NCBI GenBank assembly: GCA_002011685.1
Contig: MTOL01000273.1
Span: 1 to 5,385 of the forward strand
Length of the DNA stretch: 5,385 bases
Reading direction: 5' to 3'
DNA from: Deferribacteres bacterium JdFR-76
GTDB lineage: Bacteria > Zhuqueibacterota > JdFR-76
Below, one piece after another: positions 1 through 5,385 of this stretch (positions are counted from its first letter, which is position 1; the number at the start of each line of letters is the position of its first letter). The notes under the pieces were generated by a model, which searched no databases, had not been told where the DNA came from, and saw only the letters and a list, made by a program, of their open reading frames with translations. A program made the position numbers and the translations under genes.

Positions 1-410
1 TTGTCCAGAATATATTTATCCGGATCTGGCAGAACCGCAAGCAGTGGAATCCAACTATTTCGCTGGCCTCTTATCTGTTTAGATCAGCGCAGAACGCGGC
101 ACTTGATGAGATTAGACACAGCCGGGTTGAAAGGGAGAATGCGAACCGGATTTTGGATCTACATGGAGAAGTCCGAACACCGCTTGATCAGGTGGTTGAG
201 GAGGAAATGCGGCGTGAGGCCTACCAGGCTATTGATGAACTGCCTGAGAAATGCAGGACCATTTTTCTGATGAGTCGATTTGGGGAAATGACTTATCAGG
301 AGATTGCTGAAACGCTCGAAATCTCTCCCAGGACTGTTCATGCTCAAATATCGCGTGCTCTAAAGCATCTCCGGAAACGGCTGGCCATTTTTTTGCAGAC
401 GATCCTTTGA
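1..410 (+). CDS. ECF-type RNA polymerase sigma factor, C-terminal part (5' truncated by window edge)
   Basis: The reading frame is open from position 3 to the TGA at 408-410 and gives 135 visible residues; the N-terminus lies outside the window. It starts inside sigma-70 region 2 (VQNIFIRIWQNRKQW, then a YLFRSAQNAALDEIRHSR segment typical of regions 2.3-2.4, which contact and melt the -10 element). A charged linker leads to region 4 at about residues 70-125: DELPEKCRTIFLMSRFGEMT, then the helix-turn-helix YQEIAETLEISPRTVHAQIS that binds the -35 element. The RTVHAQISRALKHLRK ending resembles the Bacteroidota-expanded ECF family found beside FecR/SusC pairs. Its role is to direct RNA polymerase to the receptor operon when freed by the downstream anti-sigma factor. 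The TTG at 153 is only an internal codon, because homology continues upstream of it. The family is certain; the regulon is inferred from neighbours. Confidence 0.93.
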   Translation, partial: VQNIFIRIWQNRKQWNPTISLASYLFRSAQNAALDEIRHSRVERENANRILDLHGEVRTPLDQVVEEEMRREAYQAIDELPEKCRTIFLMSRFGEMTYQEIAETLEISPRTVHAQISRALKHLRKRLAIFLQTIL

Positions 411-644
411 TTTTTCAGCACCTCGCCCGCACCACCTTCAGAGAACTCCCACCAGCAAGAAAATCCGGGGTTTTTTTCGGCAATTTGTTGTGTTTTGTAA
501 CATATCCCGCCTTTGTGATGTCCTGTCCCGGCATGTCGCATTTTGGGAAAATTGCCCATTGTTTTTATGGAAATGGCGAGCCGGTGCAGAATTGATTTTG
601 ATCGACGATGGGTGCAATAAGGGACGGTGGCATCCGTAAAGTGC

Positions 645-669
645 GGTTCGGAACCATCTGTAAATGGTT
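645..669. repeat. Overlapping small inverted repeats
   Basis: GGTTCGGAACC (645-655) is an 11-bp odd palindrome. It overlaps a 6-bp hairpin, AACCAT (652-657) with ATGGTT (664-669), around the 6-nt loop CTGTAA. The two structures share AACC and would be mutually exclusive in RNA. No T-run follows directly; the nearest is six T at 683-688, so this is not a standard terminator. It could be an operator or an mRNA leader element for the downstream anti-sigma gene. Inverted repeats this short can occur by chance. Confidence 0.3.
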
Positions 670-674
670 GTCTC
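650..674 (+). promoter_or_regulatory. Weak candidate ECF-type promoter upstream of the anti-sigma gene
   Basis: GGAAC (650-654) and GTCTC (670-674) are separated by 15 nt. An AAC-containing -35 and a GTC/TCT-like -10 at about this distance are common in ECF sigma promoters, so autoregulation by the adjacent sigma factor would be a natural reading. The elements are short, the consensus for this sigma group is unknown, and I find no matching pair in the 1850-2076 leader before the receptor. Treat it as a hint only. Confidence 0.15.
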
Positions 675-768
675 CTTATGGGTTTTTTCAATATTTCCAA
701 AAAGATGACATTTTTGTTACTTTCCGATAGGCGTCTTTGAGGGAAAAATCGTCTTCTAAATGGAAATT

Positions 769-774
769 GGAGGG
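769..774 (+). promoter_or_regulatory. Ribosome binding site deciding the anti-sigma start
   Basis: GGAGGG lies 4 nt before the GTG at 779-781. The longer in-frame TTG at 737 has only a weak AGG-like element before it. The later ATG at 800 has AAGGAAAG very close upstream. The GTG is therefore preferred. Confidence 0.6.
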
Positions 775-778
775 AATC

Positions 779-1849
779 GTGGATAGCAACAAGGAAAGAA
801 TGCTGCATTACATTGTAGACTATTTGATGGGCCGCCTCTCACCTGCGGAAGCGGAGTTCCTGCGGAAATGGCTGAATGAAGACCCGGCGAATATGGCCTA
901 TTTCAGGCAAATTGAGAAAATCTGGAAATGCTTGACGCCACGGGAATCGGATTGGGATGTAGAAAGCGAAAAACGGAAGTTGTTCGAAAAACTTGGGATT
1001 GACAATGGTTCGCCGGAGGCGGAAAAGCGGGGTTTCCGTTCTTTTGCACTTTATCGCAGAAAACGAACCGATCGGATGGCCGGCATCATGCGTATTGCAG
1101 CCATAATTATCATCTTTTTTGGCATATCATTCCTTTTTCGCTCCTACCAGTCGACGGTTCAGGAGGGCCAAGAGTCCTCCAAAATGAATACGCTGCGTGT
1201 TTCACCGGGACAGATTACCCAGATTATTCTAAAGGACGGCACAAAAATCACGCTTGATGCAGGGTCTATGCTTCGGTATCCCGAAAACTTCCCATCGGAC
1301 CGACGTGAGGTTGAACTTGTCGGAGAGGCTTTTTTTGAGGTGTCGTCAGATAAAAAACGTCCTTTCGTTGTTCGATTGAACCGGGGAGCAGTCAAAGTTC
1401 TTGGGACCAAATTTAATGTTCGGGCGTGGCCGGAAACCAGAAAGGTGCTGGTAGCTGTTCTTGAAGGGCGGGTCCGGTTCATGGGAAATCGCCCTGACAG
1501 AAGCGTCGTTGTGAAGGATGGTTACCGGTCTGTTCTGGAAAAAGCGTATCCGTCTCCTCCGGAAAAAGCGAATGTTCGCCGCTACCTGAGCTGGATGAGA
1601 CGCGAATATTATTTTGAAAGAGCTCCTGTTCGGGAAGTGCTAAATCAGCTTTCCCGTTGGTATCTTATTGATTTTGTGCTGCCCGATTCAAGCTACCGTG
1701 ACTATGAAGTTACTTTTTTCGTGCGGAAAGAACCACTGAGCAAAATCGTTCAGAAGCTTGCGCTGATTATGGACCTGGATTTCAGAATGGAAGACGGAAA
1801 GGTGTTTCTAATTGAAAGAAAAAGTAAGGGAGCGGCAGGAGCGCTGTAG
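779..1849 (+). CDS. FecR-family transmembrane anti-sigma factor with C-terminal DUF4974
   Basis: The protein has 356 residues from the GTG at 779 and is of normal family length. The cytoplasmic N-terminal sigma-binding domain (about residues 7-55) has the pattern IVDYLMGRLSPAEAEFLRKW followed by ANMAYFRQIEKIW. One membrane helix at about 103-121 (AAIIIIFFGISFLF) is preceded by RRKRTDR, so the positive-inside rule puts the N-terminus in the cytoplasm. The periplasmic FecR domain (about 137-239) shows LKDGTKITLDAGSMLRYP, VELVGEAFFEV and VKVLGTKFNVRAW. A DUF4974 domain (about 270-347) starts with YLSWMRREYYFERAPVREVL and LSRWYLIDF. Role: it holds the ECF sigma factor inactive, or helps activate it, until signalled by the receptor's STN domain. 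It sits between the sigma factor and the receptor, as the classic gene order predicts. The alternative starts 737 (TTG) and 800 (ATG) change only the extreme N-terminus. The family call is firm; the partners are inferred from position. Confidence 0.94.
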   Translation: MDSNKERMLHYIVDYLMGRLSPAEAEFLRKWLNEDPANMAYFRQIEKIWKCLTPRESDWDVESEKRKLFEKLGIDNGSPEAEKRGFRSFALYRRKRTDRMAGIMRIAAIIIIFFGISFLFRSYQSTVQEGQESSKMNTLRVSPGQITQIILKDGTKITLDAGSMLRYPENFPSDRREVELVGEAFFEVSSDKKRPFVVRLNRGAVKVLGTKFNVRAWPETRKVLVAVLEGRVRFMGNRPDRSVVVKDGYRSVLEKAYPSPPEKANVRRYLSWMRREYYFERAPVREVLNQLSRWYLIDFVLPDSSYRDYEVTFFVRKEPLSKIVQKLALIMDLDFRMEDGKVFLIERKSKGAAGAL

Positions 1850-1969
1850 TTTGAGGGGGCAGTGGATGATACTTTGGGCGGTAGATCGGCGCAGATGTTC
1901 TTTTTATCCTTTGGCAAGATGGTGGTTTGACAGCACTGGTGGCTACAAAAGCTCAAATTACGGGAAACT

Positions 1970-2026
1970 CTGAAAATTACCCCGAAACCCGCTAGGCTAA
2001 TCGCCAGGAAAAAGGGAATTTTGCAG
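1970..2026 (+). repeat. Imperfect inverted repeat in the receptor leader
   Basis: The left arm CTG-AAAATT-(ac)-CCC (1970-1983) is complementary to the right arm GGG-AATTTT-(g)-CAG (2014-2026). This gives 12 pairs with one 2-nt and one 1-nt bulge around a 30-nt loop. The right arm ends 36 nt before the receptor Shine-Dalgarno sequence and no T-run follows, so it is not a terminator. It could shape the 5' untranslated region, or be chance in an A/T-rich stretch. The rest of the 1850-2076 spacer shows no gene and no convincing promoter. Confidence 0.25.
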
Positions 2027-2062
2027 GGCTGCTAATTGAAGTTGGCCGATGATTAACAAATG

Positions 2063-2070
2063 AAAGGAGG
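2063..2070 (+). promoter_or_regulatory. Strong Shine-Dalgarno sequence of the receptor gene
   Basis: AAAGGAGG lies 6 nt before the ATG at 2077. It is a near-perfect complement to the common 16S rRNA 3' end and fixes the start of the receptor. Such sites are unusual in typical Bacteroidia. Confidence 0.85.
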
Positions 2071-2076
2071 CTCAAG

Positions 2077-5000
2077 ATGGCTAGAAGAGCCTTTGCTTTG
2101 GCTGCCGTCCTGTTGGGGGTTTGTTTGATCATCCCCAGGGGCATCTTTGCTCAGGAAGTCAATATGGAACACCGGCTGGCGTTTGGTTATGGGATCATGG
2201 GCCAGAAAGTGCCAGCATCGCTTTCCAAAAGGATTTCTGTGGACCTGGAGCGGGTCCGCCTGGAAGATGCTCTGAATTATGTCGCGGATCTGGCAGGGAT
2301 CCGTCTGAACTACAGTCGCCATATTCTTCCTGTGGATCGTCGGGTGACAGTGAAGCTAACAAACGCTCCGGTGGTTGAGGTTCTTACCGCCCTGCTGGAT
2401 CAGACAGCCGCAGAATTCATGGTTGAAAGCGAAAAAGGTGTGCTTATCGTTCCTTCAACACTTAGTGGCCGGATGCGACAGGCACCGACCGTATCGAAGA
2501 TCCGTGGAAAGGTGGTCGATGCGGAGACTGGAGAACCACTAATGGGTGCCAATGTGTTTTTGAAAGGCACGCAAGTCGGTGCTGCCACCGATAGAAATGG
2601 GGTTTTCCTGATTCCCAATGCGCCATTGGGGACGTACGTTCTGGTTGTTAGTTACATCGGCTATAAGAGGGAGGAGAAAGAGATCCGCGTTGTTCAGGGC
2701 CAGGAGCTGCGGGTTGATTTTGAGCTTCAGCCCGATATTTTCCAGGGGGAACAGGTTGTGGTTACGGGGCTTGCATCCCGCCGGGAAAAGTCCGTGGCTG
2801 AGGTAGCTGTTGCCCGCGTAGATGCTGCCGAACTTTCCGAGCGGCAAATGTATACGACGGTGGATCAGATCTTCAAGAGCAAAATTCCCGGTGTCCAACT
2901 CCATCCCGCCTCGGGCAATGTGGGAGGCGGATTCCGGTTCTTTGTGCGATCAGGTGGAGGACTCAACGGAAACGAACAACCGCTTATCTACATTGACGGT
3001 GTACGTGTTGATGATTCGCGGCTGCAATTGATCTGGAATGGTGGCCAGGGTTATTCCAACCTTTTGTCCCTTGTCCCGGCGCAGATTGAAAAGATCGAGG
3101 TGCTGAAAGGACCTGCAGCCGCAGCAATGTACGGTACCAATGCTTCCAACGGTGTAATTCTTATTACCACCAAGTCGGGCCGCATTGGAGAGGGAAAGGC
3201 CAAAATTCGTTATCGGCTTCATTATGGCATCAATACCAAACCTTTCCGCTATGATCCGAAAAAATATTTTAATGCGGATCTTTATAACGATCATATTCTC
3301 CGGGATGGTATCGTTCGGGAGCACATCGTCGAAGTGACAGGAGGAACTGGAAACATTGGCTATTTTGTTTCTTTTGAAGACAAATTTGAGGAAGGAATTG
3401 TTCCAAAGAGCTTTCAGGATCGGAAGGCCGTTCGGGCTAACCTGACGGCATTACCAAGAAAAAATCTGAATCTGCGCTTCCATTCGCTCTTTTCAACCAA
3501 CGATCTTTCCCGGCCTTTTAGCGACGATGCAGTTCTTTCCCCCCACTGGGGGACTATCATGGTCGACACACCCTGGAAATGGTACGATAGTCTGGCCATT
3601 GCATCCACACAGGAACCCGGTAAAAATAATCGCTTTCTGGGTGGCTTGCAGGCCGTATGGACACCTCTCCGTGGTTTGGAAGTTTCAGGGAATTTTGGTA
3701 TTGATCACTCCTATCACCGCGAAGATGAGTTTCTGCCTCCCGAATATCGCTACTGGCTTGGGTATGGCGGCAGAAGATTGCTCACAGAGCGGTATAATAA
3801 ACAGTATACTTATGATTTCAAGGTCAGCTATACGTACAGTCCTATTTCAGATCTTCACATCAATTCCAACATCGGGATGCAACTGTTCGAACGGGAGGAT
3901 ACTTGGAGCGGCATGCAGGTTCGGCAGTTTGCTACAAGTCTGATCTCGGATGTGGGATCCGGGTCCGATATCCGTGGTGTTTGGGAAGGAAAATATCAAG
4001 AACGTCAGGCCGGTCTTTTCATGACTCATTCTCTGACCTATAAGGATCGCTATTTTGCGACGCTTTCGCTCCGAAAGGATTATGCCAGTGCTGTCGGCCA
4101 GGAAGCTCCCTCTATTTACTATCCGCAGGCAAGTTTTGCAGTGCGCGTGGATCGGCTCGGTGTGTTGCCAAAATTGTTTACCATGATGAAGCTGCGTGCC
4201 GCCTACGGAGAGAGCGGACAGCTTCCCGGTCCGTATGATAGCAAACGGCTGCTCTGGGGAGCTTATGGAAATGCTTACGGTGGTCCCGGAGCGATTCCCA
4301 ATTATGTTGGCAACCCGGCCATTGAACCTGAACGCATAGGAGAACTTGAGGTCGGTTTTGACCTTGAAGTCATCTCACGCTATTACATGGAATTTACATA
4401 TTATCGCCAGAACGCCCGCAATTCCATTGTTGGAAAACCGAACGCTCCGTCTACCGGCTTCGGTGGATTCCAGTCACCTTTTAATATTGGAAAGGTGGAA
4501 GGCGAGGGAATTGAGTTCATGTTCCGGGCCAATCCCATCAGAACGAGAAATTACAACCTTGATTTGACCTTCGTTTGGAATTGGCAAGATAATAAGGTAA
4601 TTGATCTCGGAGGCCAGGGGCCCATTATCGCGAACTACAGAGTGAACGCCATTGCGGAGGGCTTGCCAAAACATGAGTATTATGCGGTGATTACAACGGG
4701 TGCTAAGTTCGACGAGAATGGCGTCTACATCGGGGATATCGAGTCTGATGGACGGGTAGATTTGGGATCTCCTATTCCAAAACACACAGGTTCCTTTACT
4801 GTGAATTTCAGATTCTTGAGGAACTTTAACCTCTATGCACTTGCTGATTGGGGTCTAAAAAAGAAGGTTTTCAGCATTTTCCGCCAGTTTGCCGCCCGGA
4901 ATGGCGGGTACAGGCCTTTCTTTGAAATGGCGGCAAAATTGGGGTTGAAGGATCGCTGGGGATGGAATTCGCGTCTGGATTTTGACCAAATCCAACCTCT

Positions 5001-5343
5001 TGAGCCTGGAACGCCCGAATATATCAAATTGGCCAATGAATTTGCCCGGATGAATCCTTTTTATCGTGGGAATTACATTTTTGACGCAGACTATTTTGTC
5101 CTTCGGGAAGTTAGCCTCAGTTACGATATGACCGATATGTTGGAGAACATCCCGTTTCTCAGCAATGTGTTCACCGATCTTTCCATTGGAATCAGTGCCA
5201 AAAATCTGGTCAGGATCTCCAAGTATAAAGATGGCGATTTTGAGGTCAACGCACCGGGATCACGCTCGGGTGCGTGGTCTGTAGATTATGGCACTGTACC
5301 TCCTCCTAAGGTCTATAATTTCTGGATTTCTTTTGGAATTTAA
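2077..5343 (+). CDS. SusC/RagA-type TonB-dependent outer-membrane receptor with STN signalling domain
   Basis: The protein has 1088 residues, a normal SusC length. A signal peptide (residues 1-25: ARR, hydrophobic core, cleavage after GIFA) leads to a periplasmic STN domain (about 53-127; LEDALNYVADLAGIRLNYS, then VTVKLTNAPVVEVLTALL). A carboxypeptidase-regulatory-like beta-sandwich follows (about 141-217; GKVVDAETGEPLMGANV, TDRNGVFLIPNAP), then a TonB-box-like EQVVVTG at 225-231. The plug (about 235-368) carries the SusC signatures PLIYIDGVRVDD, IEKIEVLKGPAAAAMYG and NGVILITTKSG. The remainder is a beta-barrel with PAIEPERIGELEVGFD (748-763), a short DIESDGRVDLGSPIPKHTG loop and the C-terminal strand VYNFWISFGI. 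It should import a ligand with TonB/ExbBD energy and, through STN, signal to the upstream anti-sigma factor. The plug entry VTGLASRREKS differs from the common VGYGTQKK form. No frameshift is seen. The ligand is not inferable from this window. Confidence 0.96.
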   Translation: MARRAFALAAVLLGVCLIIPRGIFAQEVNMEHRLAFGYGIMGQKVPASLSKRISVDLERVRLEDALNYVADLAGIRLNYSRHILPVDRRVTVKLTNAPVVEVLTALLDQTAAEFMVESEKGVLIVPSTLSGRMRQAPTVSKIRGKVVDAETGEPLMGANVFLKGTQVGAATDRNGVFLIPNAPLGTYVLVVSYIGYKREEKEIRVVQGQELRVDFELQPDIFQGEQVVVTGLASRREKSVAEVAVARVDAAELSERQMYTTVDQIFKSKIPGVQLHPASGNVGGGFRFFVRSGGGLNGNEQPLIYIDGVRVDDSRLQLIWNGGQGYSNLLSLVPAQIEKIEVLKGPAAAAMYGTNASNGVILITTKSGRIGEGKAKIRYRLHYGINTKPFRYDPKKYFNADLYNDHILRDGIVREHIVEVTGGTGNIGYFVSFEDKFEEGIVPKSFQDRKAVRANLTALPRKNLNLRFHSLFSTNDLSRPFSDDAVLSPHWGTIMVDTPWKWYDSLAIASTQEPGKNNRFLGGLQAVWTPLRGLEVSGNFGIDHSYHREDEFLPPEYRYWLGYGGRRLLTERYNKQYTYDFKVSYTYSPISDLHINSNIGMQLFEREDTWSGMQVRQFATSLISDVGSGSDIRGVWEGKYQERQAGLFMTHSLTYKDRYFATLSLRKDYASAVGQEAPSIYYPQASFAVRVDRLGVLPKLFTMMKLRAAYGESGQLPGPYDSKRLLWGAYGNAYGGPGAIPNYVGNPAIEPERIGELEVGFDLEVISRYYMEFTYYRQNARNSIVGKPNAPSTGFGGFQSPFNIGKVEGEGIEFMFRANPIRTRNYNLDLTFVWNWQDNKVIDLGGQGPIIANYRVNAIAEGLPKHEYYAVITTGAKFDENGVYIGDIESDGRVDLGSPIPKHTGSFTVNFRFLRNFNLYALADWGLKKKVFSIFRQFAARNGGYRPFFEMAAKLGLKDRWGWNSRLDFDQIQPLEPGTPEYIKLANEFARMNPFYRGNYIFDADYFVLREVSLSYDMTDMLENIPFLSNVFTDLSIGISAKNLVRISKYKDGDFEVNAPGSRSGAWSVDYGTVPPPKVYNFWISFGI

Positions 5344-5350
5344 AAGGAGG
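5342..5350 (+). promoter_or_regulatory. Strong Shine-Dalgarno sequence of the next gene
   Basis: AAAAGGAGG begins within the receptor's TAA stop and lies 8 nt before the ATG at 5359. The tight spacing argues that the receptor and the next gene are one transcript. Confidence 0.8.
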
Positions 5351-5358
5351 ATCAAACC

Positions 5359-5385
5359 ATGTATAGATTAGAGAGAATGATTTTG
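5359..5385 (+). CDS. Start of a downstream gene, probably the SusD-like partner (3' truncated)
   Basis: Nine codons are visible (MYRLERMIL) before the window ends. The ATG is preceded by a strong Shine-Dalgarno sequence and lies 15 bp after the receptor stop, so the gene is real and co-transcribed. The basic residues followed by the start of a hydrophobic run would fit the front of a signal peptide. In SusC loci the next gene is usually a SusD/RagB surface lipoprotein that caps the barrel; that identity rests on position alone. No lipobox is visible in the portion shown, and a different exported protein is possible. Confidence 0.6.

Larger units (their letters stand above)
411..778. other. 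Intergenic gap between sigma factor and anti-sigma factor
   Basis: This 368-bp stretch has no credible gene. A forward frame at 407-595 and a reverse-strand frame at 344-808 are open, but neither has a Shine-Dalgarno sequence or a recognisable protein pattern. Visible elements are a GGGG followed by seven T (467-477) after the sigma gene, with only a weak CCC/GGG stem before it (448-450 with 467-469), so a terminator is doubtful. There is also an inverted-repeat cluster at 645-669 and a weak ECF-like promoter match at 650-674. A gap this long between a sigma factor and its anti-sigma partner suggests that the anti-sigma gene has its own promoter. Confidence 0.6.

Noticed and set aside
1..270. 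Forward frame-1 open frame of 89 codons at the left edge
   Set aside because: It overlaps the sigma factor in another frame. The frame from position 3 carries clear sigma-70 region 2 and region 4 homology, so this one is a shadow.
444..477. Possible intrinsic terminator after the sigma gene (CCC...GGGG followed by seven T)
   Set aside because: Only about three GC pairs plus a wobble with a 16-nt loop are possible, which is too weak to call.
407..595. Forward open frame of 62 codons after the sigma gene
   Set aside because: Its start overlaps the sigma stop region without a Shine-Dalgarno sequence, and the composition looks random. There is no support beyond openness.
592..621. TTGATT with AATAAG 18 nt later as a housekeeping promoter
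   Set aside because: Each hexamer matches only four of six positions at non-optimal spacing, which is expected by chance in a gap of this size.
344..808. Reverse-strand open frame of 154 codons spanning the whole sigma/anti-sigma gap
   Set aside because: It has no Shine-Dalgarno sequence before its ATG, overlaps both real genes antisense, and its translation has no recognisable domain or membrane pattern. It is most likely a chance open frame.
1873..1913. Bacteroides-type promoter motifs (TTTG at 1873-1876 and TATCCTTTG at 1905-1913)
   Set aside because: The second element has one base too many for TAnnTTTG, and the 28-nt spacing is well outside the usual range.
1927..1955. Perfect TTGACA (1927-1932) upstream of the receptor
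   Set aside because: At 16-18 nt spacing the -10 position reads roughly AGCTCA, with no good match to TATAAT; the TACAAA nearby is only 11 nt away. It is not a supportable promoter.

Overview
The window carries one co-directional (+ strand) cell-surface signalling and uptake locus of the kind expanded in the Bacteroidota and related FCB-group phyla. In order it holds the 3' end of an ECF sigma factor, a FecR-type transmembrane anti-sigma factor, a complete SusC/RagA-type TonB-dependent outer-membrane receptor with an N-terminal signalling (STN) domain, and the first nine codons of another gene that is probably the SusD-type partner.

Layout: 1-410 is the sigma factor, cut at the left edge. 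411-778 is a 368-bp gap with no credible gene; it holds a small inverted-repeat cluster and a weak ECF-like promoter match. 779-1849 is the anti-sigma factor (GTG start preferred). 1850-2076 is a 227-bp leader with an imperfect long-range stem. 2077-5343 is the 1088-residue receptor. 5359-5385 is the start of the next gene, 15 bp after the receptor stop.

How the parts would work together (known for FecA/FecR/FecI and Bacteroides SusC/FecR systems, inferred here): ligand binding to the outer-membrane barrel is passed through the periplasmic STN domain to the periplasmic C-terminal part of the anti-sigma factor. The anti-sigma factor then releases or activates the ECF sigma factor, which transcribes the receptor operon. 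The receptor imports its ligand using TonB energy, with a SusD-like lipoprotein as lid. No enzyme gene is visible, so the ligand (glycan, peptide or other) cannot be assigned.

Organism: the protein families point to the FCB superphylum, with base composition near 50% GC by eye. The strong Shine-Dalgarno sequences (AAAGGAGG type) before the receptor and the next gene are unlike typical Bacteroidia, which mostly lack them. A deeper FCB lineage (for example Calditrichota, Rhodothermota/Balneolota or candidate phyla such as KSB1) is therefore plausible, but this is inference. I see no mobile element, tRNA, rRNA, CRISPR array or clearly new system; the locus is a recognisable type with a few features worth checking.
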